A stretch of DNA of 45,762 bases from an uncultured Dysosmobacter sp. (GTDB lineage Bacteria; Bacillota; Clostridia; Oscillospirales; Oscillospiraceae). Both the position numbers and the translations under genes were made by a program. Under the pieces are notes generated by a model, which was not told the origin of the DNA, did no database searches, and worked only from the letters and a program-made list of their open reading frames with translations. Below are positions 1 through 8,549 of this stretch, one piece after another (position 1 is the stretch's first letter; the number at the start of each line of letters is the position of its first letter). The stretch is from positions 1-45,762 of the forward strand of contig NZ_CANRMB010000030.1 in the NCBI RefSeq assembly GCF_947631635.1, written 5' to 3'.

Positions 1-56
1 ACTGCCACCTTGCCGGAGGTATCGGGAACCTGCTTAATACTAACAATGATCTTCAT
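1..56 (-). CDS. etfB: Electron transfer flavoprotein beta subunit, N-terminus (cut by window edge)
   Basis: Only the first 18 codons are in the window, reading MKIIVSIKQVPDTSGKVAV to the edge. This start, with KQVPDT, is typical of EtfB. EtfB pairs with EtfA and carries electrons to or from butyryl-CoA dehydrogenase; in Clostridia the Bcd-EtfAB complex bifurcates electrons from NADH to crotonyl-CoA and ferredoxin. It lies 20 bases downstream of bcd on the same strand, so hbd, bcd and etfB form one operon. A GGAGG sits about 12 bases before the ATG. etfA is expected beyond the edge. Confidence 0.85.
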   Translation of the reverse strand, partial: MKIIVSIKQVPDTSGKVA

Positions 57-76
57 TTTTACCTTTACCTCCTATC

Positions 77-1219
<1,143 letters not shown>

Positions 1220-1244
1220 ACCATTTACTCCTTTTCTTCTGGTT

Positions 1245-2081
1245 TTACTTGCTATAATCGTAGAAGCCCTTGCCGCTCTTCTTGCCCAGCAGGCCGCCAC
1301 GGACCATCTTCTTCAGCAGCAGGGCGGGACGATACTTGGGATCACCGGTCTCATGGAACAGGGTCTCCATGATGGCCAGGCACACATCCAGGCCGATGAA
1401 ATCGCCCAGAGCCAAGGGGCCCATGGGGTGATTGGCGCCCAGACGCATGGACTTGTCGATGTCCTCCACAGAGGCGACGCCGGTCTCCACCAGGCCGATG
1501 GCCTCGTTGATCATGGGGATCAGGATCTTGTTGACCACAAAGCCGGGAGCCTCGGCGACCTCAACGGGGTCCTTGCCGATCTCCTGGGACAGCTTGTAGA
1601 CGAAATCGAAGGTCTCCTGGGTGGTGTTGGCGCCCCGGATGATCTCCACCAGCTTCATGCTGGGCACGGGATTGAAGAAGTGCATGCCGATCACGGGATG
1701 CTTCAGGCCGTGGCCCATCTCGGTGATGGAGAGAGAAGAGGTGTTGGAGGCAAAGATAGCCTCGGGCTTGCACATGGCGTCCAGCTCGTTCAGCAGCTCC
1801 TTCTTGGTAGCCATGTCCTCCTTGACGCACTCGATGATCAGATCAGCGTCAGCGCAGGCGGCCTTCTCCTCCACCAGCACGTTGGCCAGCAGGGCGTCCA
1901 CGGCCTCCTGGGTCATTTTGCCCTTCTCCACGCGCTTCTGCAGAGAGGCGGCCAGCTTATCCTTGTGCTTCTGGGCGGAAGCGACGGAGCTTGCGTACAT
2001 CAGAGCGGTGTGACCCTTTGCGGCAAAAACCTGCGCGATGCCGCTGCCCATCGTGCCTGCGCCAAAAATTGCTACCTTCAT
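1245..2081 (-). CDS. hbd: 3-hydroxybutyryl-CoA dehydrogenase
   Basis: Product of 278 residues, a normal length. It reduces acetoacetyl-CoA to 3-hydroxybutyryl-CoA with NAD(P)H in the cytoplasm. The N-terminus [20 protein letters not shown] holds the Rossmann GxGxxG motif. [12 protein letters not shown] and [13 protein letters not shown] are family signatures around the catalytic His, and [16 protein letters not shown] belongs to the C-terminal helical domain. AGGAGG precedes the ATG. It is the first gene of hbd-bcd-etfB. Thiolase and crotonase genes are not in the window. Upstream lie a good sigma-A promoter and a Rex-type operator. Confidence 0.95.
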   Translation of the reverse strand: MKVAIFGAGTMGSGIAQVFAAKGHTALMYASSVASAQKHKDKLAASLQKRVEKGKMTQEAVDALLANVLVEEKAACADADLIIECVKEDMATKKELLNELDAMCKPEAIFASNTSSLSITEMGHGLKHPVIGMHFFNPVPSMKLVEIIRGANTTQETFDFVYKLSQEIGKDPVEVAEAPGFVVNKILIPMINEAIGLVETGVASVEDIDKSMRLGANHPMGPLALGDFIGLDVCLAIMETLFHETGDPKYRPALLLKKMVRGGLLGKKSGKGFYDYSK

Positions 2082-2226
2082 GTTTTTTCCTCCTGTTATT
2101 TTAAATTGTGTCTTGGTTACCCTTTAGAAAGGCCCTTCGGTAATGCTTTTGTTCCTCCGGCCACTTGGTCGGACCACGGGAGAAAACAGAATAAACCCGC
2201 ACATTGCCAATTTACTCACAATCTTT

Positions 2227-2255
2227 ATTATAGGTGTCTCGCCTCCAATTATCAA
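2227..2255 (-). promoter_or_regulatory. Sigma-A promoter of the hbd-bcd-etfB operon
   Basis: On the minus strand, TTGATA (2250-2255) and TATAAT (2227-2232) are 17 bases apart, close to a perfect vegetative promoter. The predicted start near 2220 leaves a leader of about 140 bases before hbd. No known riboswitch was recognised in that leader. Confidence 0.7.
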
Positions 2256-2333
2256 GCCCAAATTGCGCTGATCGGCCCTTGTTTTGCGCTTTTTTACACT
2301 TCACACAAAATACTCGTTAAATTTTATACAATT

Positions 2334-2351
2334 TTGTTAAGTACTTAACAT
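2334..2351. promoter_or_regulatory. Rex-type operator upstream of the butyrate operon
   Basis: TTGTTAAGTACTTAACAT contains the perfect 16-bp palindrome TGTTAAGTACTTAACA. It matches the clostridial Rex consensus TTGTTAANNNNTTAACAA at every fixed position but the last. Rex is a repressor that senses the NADH/NAD ratio and is known to control crt-bcd-etf-hbd genes in Clostridia. The site is about 80 bases upstream of the -35 of the strong promoter. It also overlaps the expected -35 region of a weaker candidate whose -10 is TATAAA (2323-2328, minus strand), so the weaker start may be the regulated one. Confidence 0.7.
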
Positions 2352-2392
2352 AGCTGGCCAGTTCTCCCCTCTTTTTCCTATGCAGAAATCCG

Positions 2393-2421
2393 TTTACAGG
2401 GCCGGTTTCCTGTGGTAAAAT
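2393..2421 (+). promoter_or_regulatory. Sigma-A promoter of the trmB-like gene
   Basis: TTTACA (2393-2398) and TAAAAT (2416-2421) are separated by 17 bases. The predicted transcription start near 2428 gives a leader of about 57 bases. Confidence 0.55.
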
Positions 2422-2484
2422 CTTCTCAAAACCACAAGTTCTTGTGGAATCTCACGGAAATTGACATCCCAGGAGGATTTTTAC

Positions 2485-3555
2485 ATGCGGATGCGGAAAA
2501 AGAAAAATCTGGTCCCCCGGATGGAACGCTGCGGCGACCGTCTGATCCGGGACCCCTATGACCATCAGGGCCATTGGCGGGATCTGATGCCGTCCGCCCG
2601 AGAGCTGCGTCTGGAGCTGGGCTGCGGCAAGGGACGCTTCACCGCCGGCACGGCGGAGGCGGAGCCGGGCGTGCTGTTCATCGCTGTAGAGATGGTCCCG
2701 GACGCCATGGTGGTGGCTATGGAGCGGTGTGTGCGGGCAGGTCTGACCAATGTGTTCTTCATCGACGCCAATGCGGATCAGCTCCCCAGCTTCTTCGCCC
2801 CCGGCGAGATCGACCGCATTTATCTGAACTTCTCGGACCCGTGGCCCGGCAACCGCCATGCCAAACGCCGTCTGACCCACGGAAACTTCTTGAAGCTGTA
2901 CCGTCAGGTGCTGAAAATGGGCGGTCAGATCCATTTCAAAACAGACAACCAGCCGCTGTTTGAATTTTCTGTGGAGGAGATCCCTCAGTTTGGCTTCACG
3001 CTGTCGGAGGTGACCCGGGATCTCCACGGAAACGGACCCGTGGGTGTCATGACAGATTATGAGGCCAAATTTTATGAGCAGGGCCTCCCCATCAACCGGC
3101 TGGTGGCGACCATGGTGCCCTGGGAGGAACCCTTCCCCAAGGATATCCGCCGGGTGAAGAGCCGCTGGCTGGACGTCTTTGCCGCCGATGTCTCCGAGGC
3201 GGACCTGGGCCAGCATGTGCTGGCGGATGGGAATTATCTGTGGCATATCTTCTCCTGGAAGCTGGTCTCCTGTCTGGAGGGAGACGGTGCCCAACAGGCC
3301 TTGGCGGAGGCCGCCGGAGATATTTACCTCTTTTATTATAAGTATCCTCCCGCCGGTGTTCCCCGCATACAGCCCCTCACCAGGGAGGACGCCCTCGGCC
3401 TCGCCCGGCGGCAGGCGGAGGAGTATCCCTCGCTGGACGGCATGGACTGGTATCTGGTGGACAAGGACTTTACCTGGACCTATGTTCACACCCATGAGAG
3501 CGAATGCGGCCCCTACTTCTGCAAGGCCGCCCAAGCGTATAGTCCATTCACTTGA
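2485..3555 (+). CDS. trmB: tRNA (guanine-N7-)-methyltransferase with extra C-terminal domain
   Basis: Product of 356 residues; ordinary TrmB is about 210-220. Residues 1-210 are TrmB, which methylates G46 of tRNA using S-adenosylmethionine. LELGCGKGRF (43-52) is the SAM site and LNFSDPWPGNRHAKRRL (114-130) is the family signature. From about 220 a second domain follows, with YLWHIFSWKLVSCLEG and a C-terminal DKDFTWTYVHTHE...CGPYF block. From memory this resembles the DUF4275 family of unknown function. The ATG at 2485 has AGGAGG eight bases upstream; the in-frame TTG at 2461 lies before that site. No stop or frameshift is visible at the junction, so the fusion looks genuine. Confidence 0.88.
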   Translation: MRMRKKKNLVPRMERCGDRLIRDPYDHQGHWRDLMPSARELRLELGCGKGRFTAGTAEAEPGVLFIAVEMVPDAMVVAMERCVRAGLTNVFFIDANADQLPSFFAPGEIDRIYLNFSDPWPGNRHAKRRLTHGNFLKLYRQVLKMGGQIHFKTDNQPLFEFSVEEIPQFGFTLSEVTRDLHGNGPVGVMTDYEAKFYEQGLPINRLVATMVPWEEPFPKDIRRVKSRWLDVFAADVSEADLGQHVLADGNYLWHIFSWKLVSCLEGDGAQQALAEAAGDIYLFYYKYPPAGVPRIQPLTREDALGLARRQAEEYPSLDGMDWYLVDKDFTWTYVHTHESECGPYFCKAAQAYSPFT

Positions 3556-3709
3556 AAAATCCCATGGGATTTTTCAAGCGGGCGATGCCCGCTGTGCGTA
3601 AAGCACACAGTGATGGACTATGAAATGCAAATCGAGGCCGCGGTCCGCGGCCTGCCACAGCGCACATGCGCTGTGACACTTGAAAAGTGAATTGATCACT
3701 TTTCAAGTG
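3539..3709. repeat. Chain of nested and tandem palindromes (hairpin array 1)
   Basis: Six or more inverted repeats follow each other almost without gaps. A perfect 28-bp palindrome lies at 3551-3578 and CGGGC/GCCCG at 3579-3591. A short CTGTG/CACAG stem (3592-3610) follows, and AGTCCAT/ATGGACT (3541-3547 with 3613-3619) encloses these three. Then come AGGCCGCGG/CCGCGGCCT (3635-3653), CACAGCGCA/TGCGCTGTG (3656-3675) and a 14-bp stem with 5-base loop (3677-3709). It starts at the trmB stop region and lies before the terminator, in a convergent gap. No coding potential was recognised. Confidence 0.75.
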
Positions 3710-3727
3710 ATTTGATTATAAAGCACA

Positions 3728-3756
3728 GCCTCCCGTTTTTTGAACGGGAGGCTTTT
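3728..3756 (+). terminator. Rho-independent terminator after trmB
   Basis: A 10-bp perfect stem (GCCTCCCGTT paired with AACGGGAGGC) with a five-base loop is followed by TTTT. Confidence 0.8.
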
Positions 3757-3765
3757 CCTATTTCA

Positions 3766-3800
3766 ACAAAAAAGAGCGGATGCAAATGCATCCGCTCTTT
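3766..3800 (-). terminator. Rho-independent terminator of rpsB-tsf
   Basis: A 14-bp perfect stem (3771-3784 with 3787-3800) ends, on the minus strand, in a run of T (read as A at 3768-3773). It lies 18 bases after the tsf stop codon. Confidence 0.85.
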
Positions 3801-3818
3801 TCATGCATTGTTCGGCGA

Positions 3819-4733
3819 TCAGCCCTTCACCATGGAAGCGATCTCAGCAGCGAAGTTCTCCTGCTTCTTCTCAATGCCCTCGCCCTTCTCGAAACGCACA
3901 GCGTCCTTGAAGGTGATGGTGCCGCCCAGCGCCTTGGCGGCAGCGGCGAGGTACTTCTCAACAGTCATGGTGTTGTCCTTGACGAACTCCTGCTGCAGCA
4001 GGCAGTTCTCGGCATAGAACTTGTTCAGCTTGCCCATGACGATCTTCTCGCGGACAGCCTCGGGCTTGGAGGCCATCTTGGGATCGTTGGCCATCTGGAC
4101 CATCATGATCTTCTTCTCCTCATCCAGAACGTCCTGAGTGACCTGGGACTTGTCCCAGAAACGGGGATTCAGAGCGGCGATCTGCATGGCGACGTCCTTG
4201 CCAGCCTCCGTGGCGTCGATGCCGCCGGAGACCTCCAGGTTCACCAGCACGCCGATCTTGCCGCCGGCGTGGATATAGGGAACGGAAACGCCGTCAGCAA
4301 AGAAGGCAAAGCGGCGGACCTTGATGTTCTCACCGATCACCAGGACCATCTCCTGCTGCTGCTCCAGAACGGTCTTGTCGGTGCCGTTGTACTTGCAGGC
4401 CATCAGAGCGTCCAGATCAGCGGGCTTGTTGGCGGCCACGGTGGCGGCCACGCCCTTCACGAAGTCCACGAACTTCTCGTTCTTGCCCACGAAGTCGGTC
4501 TCGGCGTTGACCTCGACCACCACGCCCATGCCGTCGATCACAGCGGCGTAGGCCATGCCCTCGGCGGCGATACGGCCGGCCTTCTTGGCAGAAGCGGCCA
4601 GACCCTTTTCGCGCAGGTACTCGATGGCCTTGTCGACGTCACCGTCGGAAGCGGTCAGAGCCTTTTTGCAATCCATCATGCCCACGCCGGTCATTTCGCG
4701 CAGGTTCTTTACATCAGCTGCGGTAAAAGCCAT
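3819..4733 (-). CDS. tsf: Translation elongation factor Ts
   Basis: Product of 304 residues, normal for EF-Ts. It is the guanine nucleotide exchange factor of EF-Tu. The N-terminus MAFTAADVKNLREMTGVGMMDCKKAL is the UBA-like EF-Tu binding module, followed by the conserved core VVVEVNAETDFVGKN. The start at 4733 follows GGAGGAAACAAAA; the in-frame extension to 4763 starts ahead of that site. It lies 56 bases after rpsB in the standard rpsB-tsf pair and ends at a strong terminator. Confidence 0.97.
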   Translation of the reverse strand: MAFTAADVKNLREMTGVGMMDCKKALTASDGDVDKAIEYLREKGLAASAKKAGRIAAEGMAYAAVIDGMGVVVEVNAETDFVGKNEKFVDFVKGVAATVAANKPADLDALMACKYNGTDKTVLEQQQEMVLVIGENIKVRRFAFFADGVSVPYIHAGGKIGVLVNLEVSGGIDATEAGKDVAMQIAALNPRFWDKSQVTQDVLDEEKKIMMVQMANDPKMASKPEAVREKIVMGKLNKFYAENCLLQQEFVKDNTMTVEKYLAAAAKALGGTITFKDAVRFEKGEGIEKKQENFAAEIASMVKG

Positions 4734-4789
4734 TTTTGTTTCCTCCAATATAGTTGATATCAAGGCGCAGCGCGCCTGAAAGAGCCAGA

Positions 4790-5527
4790 TTACTCGGCGT
4801 CCTCCGCCTTCTCAGCGGCGGCATCCTCGGTCTGCTCGCCCTGCTTGCCCTCCAGCACGGCGTTGGCCATGATGGAAGAGATCAGCTTGATGGCGCGGAT
4901 GGCGTCGTCGTTGCCGGGGATGACATAGTCGATCTCGTCGGGATCGCAGTTGGTATCGGCGATAGCCACCACGGGGATGCCCAGCTTGTGAGCCTCGGCG
5001 ATGGCGTTGCGCTCCTTGCGGGTATCCACGATGAACAGGGCGCCGGGCAGCTTCTTCATTTCCTTCACGCCGCCCAGGTACTTCTCCAGCTTCTCGATCT
5101 CGCCCAGGTGCTTCATGACTTCCTTCTTGGGCAGCATGTCGAAGGTGCCGTCCTCCTGCATGGTCTTCAGCTGGTTCAGACGGTCCACGCGGGTGCGCAT
5201 GGTCTTGAAGTTGGTCATCATGCCGCCCAGCCAGCGGGCGTTGACATAGTACTGACCGCAGCGGGTAGCCTCCTCGCGGATGGCCTCCTGGGCCTGCTTC
5301 TTGGTGCCCACGAACAGCAGGGACTGGCCGTTCTCAGACAGCTGGCGGACGAAGTTGTAGGCCTCCTCCAGCTTGCGGACGGTCTTCTGCAGATCCACGA
5401 TATAGATGCCGTTGCGCTCGGTGTAGATATAGGGAGCCATCTTGGGGTTCCAGCGGCGGGTCTGGTGACCGAAGTGGACGCCTGCTTCCAGCAGGGCTTT
5501 CATGGATACGACGTTAGAATTAGCCAT
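4790..5527 (-). CDS. rpsB: 30S ribosomal protein S2
   Basis: Product of 245 residues, the expected size. The start [20 protein letters not shown] and the block [18 protein letters not shown] are diagnostic of S2. The C-terminal tail is acidic and alanine-rich ([15 protein letters not shown]). TTGGAGGAACTCAAACAC precedes the ATG at 5527. A longer in-frame reading to 5632 has no ribosome site and runs into the leader. Co-transcribed with tsf from the promoter at 5651-5680, with a leader of about 118 bases. S2 leaders often bind S2 for feedback control; no known leader structure was confirmed here. Confidence 0.97.
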   Translation of the reverse strand: MANSNVVSMKALLEAGVHFGHQTRRWNPKMAPYIYTERNGIYIVDLQKTVRKLEEAYNFVRQLSENGQSLLFVGTKKQAQEAIREEATRCGQYYVNARWLGGMMTNFKTMRTRVDRLNQLKTMQEDGTFDMLPKKEVMKHLGEIEKLEKYLGGVKEMKKLPGALFIVDTRKERNAIAEAHKLGIPVVAIADTNCDPDEIDYVIPGNDDAIRAIKLISSIMANAVLEGKQGEQTEDAAAEKAEDAE

Positions 5528-5650
5528 GTGTTTGAGTTCCTCCAAATCAATTTCGTTTTTACCTCCGGCGGCTTCATCCCCCCTGCTGACCCGGGCAGGC
5601 AGCCCTTGGGCACGAACAAAAGGTCGACACACCGTGCGGAATGCTGAAAT

Positions 5651-5680
5651 ATAATACCACAGTCCCCTGGATCAATGCAA
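5651..5680 (-). promoter_or_regulatory. Promoter of rpsB-tsf
   Basis: On the minus strand TTGCAT (5675-5680) and TATTAT (5651-5656) are 18 bases apart, and TGG before the -10 makes it an extended -10 promoter. Confidence 0.6.
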
Positions 5681-5736
5681 GTATTTTTTCCAAAAAACCT
5701 GGTAAAATTCCGGGATTTCAACCAATTTTTTCTGCG

Positions 5737-6024
5737 TCAGAACCGTTTTCTCCGCTTCCTCTCCAAATTGGGGTCCCGGCGCTGGAAGGGCTTGTCGATG
5801 AGGATGATATCATCCCCGATGCGCTGGATGCAGTCCCAGGGGATATAAAACTCCTCCCCCCTGCCGAACAGCCCGAAAAAGCGGCAGGGCCCGCTGACCA
5901 CAATGGCTACCACCTGCCCCTCCGGGATCCGCACATCCACATCGGAGACAAACCCCAGACGGCAGCCGTCACAGATATTGATGACCTCTTTGCACCGTAA
6001 GTCCCGAATCCTGCACTGCATCAT
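5737..6024 (-). CDS. YlmC/YmxH family PRC-barrel sporulation protein
   Basis: Product of 95 residues beginning MMQCRIRDLRCKEVINICDG, with VDVRIPEGQVVAIVV and WDCIQRIGDDIILI typical of the YlmC/YmxH family of single PRC-barrel proteins. The family is common in endospore formers, but its molecular role is not established. The C-terminus is very basic (DPNLERKRRKRF). AGGAGG lies five bases before the first of two adjacent ATG codons. It is divergent from sigG; in Bacillus subtilis ylmC lies close to sigG too, so the linkage is conserved although the orientation differs. An upstream in-frame GTG/TTG extension to 6087 has no ribosome site. Confidence 0.85.
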   Translation of the reverse strand: MMQCRIRDLRCKEVINICDGCRLGFVSDVDVRIPEGQVVAIVVSGPCRFFGLFGRGEEFYIPWDCIQRIGDDIILIDKPFQRRDPNLERKRRKRF

Positions 6025-6096
6025 ACATCCCTCCTGCCAAGACCCTATGCGCCGGGCCGGATGTCCTATGCGCCCACAAAGCGACAAAAGCTCCCA

Positions 6097-6125
6097 GTAT
6101 AGGAAAAAACGCCGGCGGAAATACT
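6097..6125 (+). promoter_or_regulatory. Likely sigma-F promoter of sigG
   Basis: GTATA (6097-6101), a 15-base spacer and GGAAATACT (6117-6125) fit the Bacillus sigma-F consensus (GYWTA, about 16, GGNRANANTW), with the spacer one base short and only the final position not matching. sigG is transcribed by sigma-F in B. subtilis, so the site makes biological sense. Confidence 0.5.
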
Positions 6126-6163
6126 GACCTCAGAAGTTTACAGTAGATCAGGGGGAGACTTGG

Positions 6164-6934
6164 ATGCTGGGAAAAGTCGAGATCGCGGGTGTCAACACCG
6201 CAAAGCTGAAGGTCCTGAAAAATGAGGAGACTATGGAATTGCTGCGCCGGGCCAAGGAGGGTGACCAGGAGGCCCGCCGCCAACTCATCGAGGGCAATCT
6301 GCGGCTGGTGCTCTCCGTCATTCAGCGGTTTTCCAGCCGGGGCGAAAATGTGGACGATCTCTTCCAGGTGGGCTGTGTGGGACTTATCAAGGCCATCGAC
6401 AACTTTGATATCAATCAGCCCGTGAAATTCTCCACCTACGGTGTCCCCATGATCATCGGCGAGATCCGCCGCTATCTCCGGGACAACAGCGCCATCCGCG
6501 TGTCCCGCAGCATGCGGGACACGGCCTACCGGGTGCTCCAGACCCGGGACCGCCTGATCGCGGAGAACCAGCGGGAGCCAACAGTGGAGCAGATCGCCAA
6601 GGAGCTGGGCATCCCCCGGGAGGAGGTCGTTTTTGCCATGGACGCCATCGTAGACCCCGTCTCCCTGTACGAGCCGGTATATTCCGACGGCGGCGACGCC
6701 ATCTGCGTCATGGACCAGGTCAGCGACACCAAAAACAACGACGAGAACTGGACAGACCGCATCGCCCTGAAGGACGCGCTGAAGCATCTGGATGACCGGG
6801 AGCGCCGCATCCTGTCCCTGCGGTTTTATGAGGGCAAGACCCAGATGGAGGTCTCCGCGGAGGTTGGCATCTCCCAGGCTCAGGTATCCCGGCTGGAAAA
6901 GGGCGCCATCAACACCATCAAGAAGAATATTTAG
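6164..6934 (+). CDS. sigG: RNA polymerase sporulation sigma factor G
   Basis: Product of 256 residues. It directs late forespore transcription during endospore formation. The N-terminal VEIAGVNTAKLKVLKNEE is the sigma-G specific leader. Region 2 holds GNLRLVLSVIQRFSSRGENVDDLFQVG and VKFSTYGVPMIIGEIRRYLRD. A region 3 block follows, and region 4 ends in GISQAQVSRLEKGAINTIKK, the -35 binding helix. The ATG follows GGGGGAG. The usual upstream spoIIGA-sigE pair is absent here, so the gene stands alone and divergent from ylmC. Expression probably starts from the sigma-F-like promoter at 6097-6125. This gene is good evidence that the organism can make spores. Confidence 0.96.
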   Translation: MLGKVEIAGVNTAKLKVLKNEETMELLRRAKEGDQEARRQLIEGNLRLVLSVIQRFSSRGENVDDLFQVGCVGLIKAIDNFDINQPVKFSTYGVPMIIGEIRRYLRDNSAIRVSRSMRDTAYRVLQTRDRLIAENQREPTVEQIAKELGIPREEVVFAMDAIVDPVSLYEPVYSDGGDAICVMDQVSDTKNNDENWTDRIALKDALKHLDDRERRILSLRFYEGKTQMEVSAEVGISQAQVSRLEKGAINTIKKNI

Positions 6935-6955
6935 CAGCAATACTATTAAAAATTT

Positions 6956-6995
6956 GCCCCCCGGTGCAGAATTCTATCCTTCTGCATCAGGGGGC
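6956..6995. terminator. Bidirectional terminator between sigG and megL
   Basis: GCCCCC pairs with GGGGGC, and TGCAGAA with TTCTGCA, around an eight-base loop. On the plus strand a T-rich stretch follows a little further down; on the minus strand ATTTTTAA follows directly. Confidence 0.65.
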
Positions 6996-7095
6996 TCTAT
7001 CCGTTAGTTGTTTTTTTCTTTTTCGTCTATGGCTGCCCGATCTGTATGATAGCGTACCTTGGCAAACACAAAATACTATTAAATAAGTAGAGCAC

Positions 7096-8256
7096 TTACA
7101 CAAGCGTGTCCAATACGCGCCGGAAGTCCTCAATCAAGTCATCAATGCCCTCCAGGCCGACACTGATCCGTACCATGCCCTCAGAAATTCCCGCGGCCTT
7201 CAAATCCTCCGCGGAGTATGTGGAGTGGGTCATGGTAGCGGGATGCTCCACCAGTGTCTCCGCATCGCCCAGGGAGACCGCCAGCGTGCAGACCTCAAAT
7301 TTCTGCAGAGCCTCTCCGATCTGTTCGCGGCTGCCCTTGAGGTCGATCGCCAGCATACCGCCAAAACGGCTCATCTGCTTTTTCGCGATCTCATGGCCGG
7401 GGAAGTCCTCCAGGCCGGGATAATAGACCTTTTCCACGGCGGGATGCTGCCGCAGGAACTCCACGAGCTTTTCAGCATTGGAACAGTGCTTTTCCATACG
7501 CACATCCAGCGTTTTCAATCCCCGCGCGACAAGGAATGCGTTCATCGGACTCATAACAGAGCCGGTCATATCCTTTACGCCGATGACCCGGCACTTCTCA
7601 ATAAATTCAGAAGAGCCAACCACAAAGCCGGCCAGCAGATCGCCATGGCCATTGATATACTTTGTGGCGCTGTGGACCACAACATCCGCGCCCAGGGTCA
7701 AGGGAGTCTGAATGTAGGGAGAACAGAATGTATTATCCACAAAAACCTTGATATCGGGATTGTAATCATGCACCACCTTGGCAATGGCGGCGATATCAAG
7801 GACCTTCAATGTGGGATTGCACGGGGTCTCAAAGTAAACGACCTTGGTGCGGGGCGTCAGATTCCGGGAAATGTTTTCGATATCGGCCATATCCACAAAC
7901 AGGACCTTTACGCCAAATCTGGGCATGTTCTCTTTCAGCAGAGAAAACGTGCAGCCGTAAATCGTCTCACTGGCAATGATCTCATCGCCCGCGTTCAGCG
8001 CCGTCCACAGAGCGGAGGAAATCGCTCCAATGCCGGAAGCTGTTGCCAATGCGGCCTCACCATGCTCCAGGGAGGCGATCTTCTTCTCAACAAGGGTCAA
8101 AGACGGATTGCTGATGCGGGAATAAAAATACTGGGAAGTGACAGCCTCAAAGGTAGAAGTCATGTAGATCGGAGGCACCAGCGCCCCATATTGATCCGGT
8201 TCCTTCCCAACGTGAATCTGGCGCGTTGCAAAATCCATGTTCTTGAATTCTTCCAT
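7096..8256 (-). CDS. megL: Methionine gamma-lyase (PLP-dependent Cys/Met metabolism enzyme)
   Basis: Product of 386 residues. Such enzymes split L-methionine into methanethiol, ammonia and 2-oxobutyrate. The fold signature YSRISNPSLTLVEKKIASLE and the PLP lysine in VHSATKYINGHGD (Lys199) place it in the Cys/Met metabolism family. IYGCT has Cys102 where methionine gamma-lyases have their special cysteine and cystathionine lyases usually have Gly, which favours MegL. GAGGAG precedes the ATG at 8256; an ATG at 8277 lies before that site. Neighbours are a divergent LysR gene and, beyond it, a transporter of a family that includes methionine carriers. A related enzyme such as cystathionine gamma-synthase or -lyase is less likely but possible. 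Confidence 0.8.
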   Translation of the reverse strand: MEEFKNMDFATRQIHVGKEPDQYGALVPPIYMTSTFEAVTSQYFYSRISNPSLTLVEKKIASLEHGEAALATASGIGAISSALWTALNAGDEIIASETIYGCTFSLLKENMPRFGVKVLFVDMADIENISRNLTPRTKVVYFETPCNPTLKVLDIAAIAKVVHDYNPDIKVFVDNTFCSPYIQTPLTLGADVVVHSATKYINGHGDLLAGFVVGSSEFIEKCRVIGVKDMTGSVMSPMNAFLVARGLKTLDVRMEKHCSNAEKLVEFLRQHPAVEKVYYPGLEDFPGHEIAKKQMSRFGGMLAIDLKGSREQIGEALQKFEVCTLAVSLGDAETLVEHPATMTHSTYSAEDLKAAGISEGMVRISVGLEGIDDLIEDFRRVLDTLV

Positions 8257-8341
8257 AACAATAACTCCTCTTTTCATTATTTTGTATACTGTTTACTAGA
8301 GCTTTTTGTTTGAATAGAGGGATACATACCGCAAAGCTCAA

Positions 8342-8428
8342 GTGGTAAATAGTATAAGGGTAAATCGGAAAGGCAGAGGCTGAAACAGCTATATCTGAGC
8401 CTTATTGCCCTTACCGTCATATTACCAC
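8342..8428. promoter_or_regulatory. Long imperfect inverted repeat in the megL/lysR control region
   Basis: GTGGTAA (8342-8348) pairs with TTACCAC (8422-8428). Further in, AAGGGTAA pairs with TTGCCCTT and AGGCT with AGCCT, giving a structure of about 87 bases between the divergent genes. It could be an operator array for the LysR protein or a leader structure of megL. No SAM riboswitch motifs were seen. Confidence 0.4.
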
Positions 8429-8549
8429 ACGTGTAAAAGTTTGGATATCATCGCTTTCATCGAATAAGTTCCAACTAAAATCTCTAACAATCGCAGTTCA
8501 AAATGGCTTATAATATTGTAAATTCTAAATTGTGAGAAGGAGAGATACT

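Noticed and set aside
8532..8549. Earlier GTG start for the LysR gene
   Set aside because: The Shine-Dalgarno AAGGAG lies inside this extension and points to the GTG at 8550.
8257..8549. SAM riboswitch upstream of megL
   Set aside because: The region is structured, but none of the conserved SAM aptamer motifs could be found.
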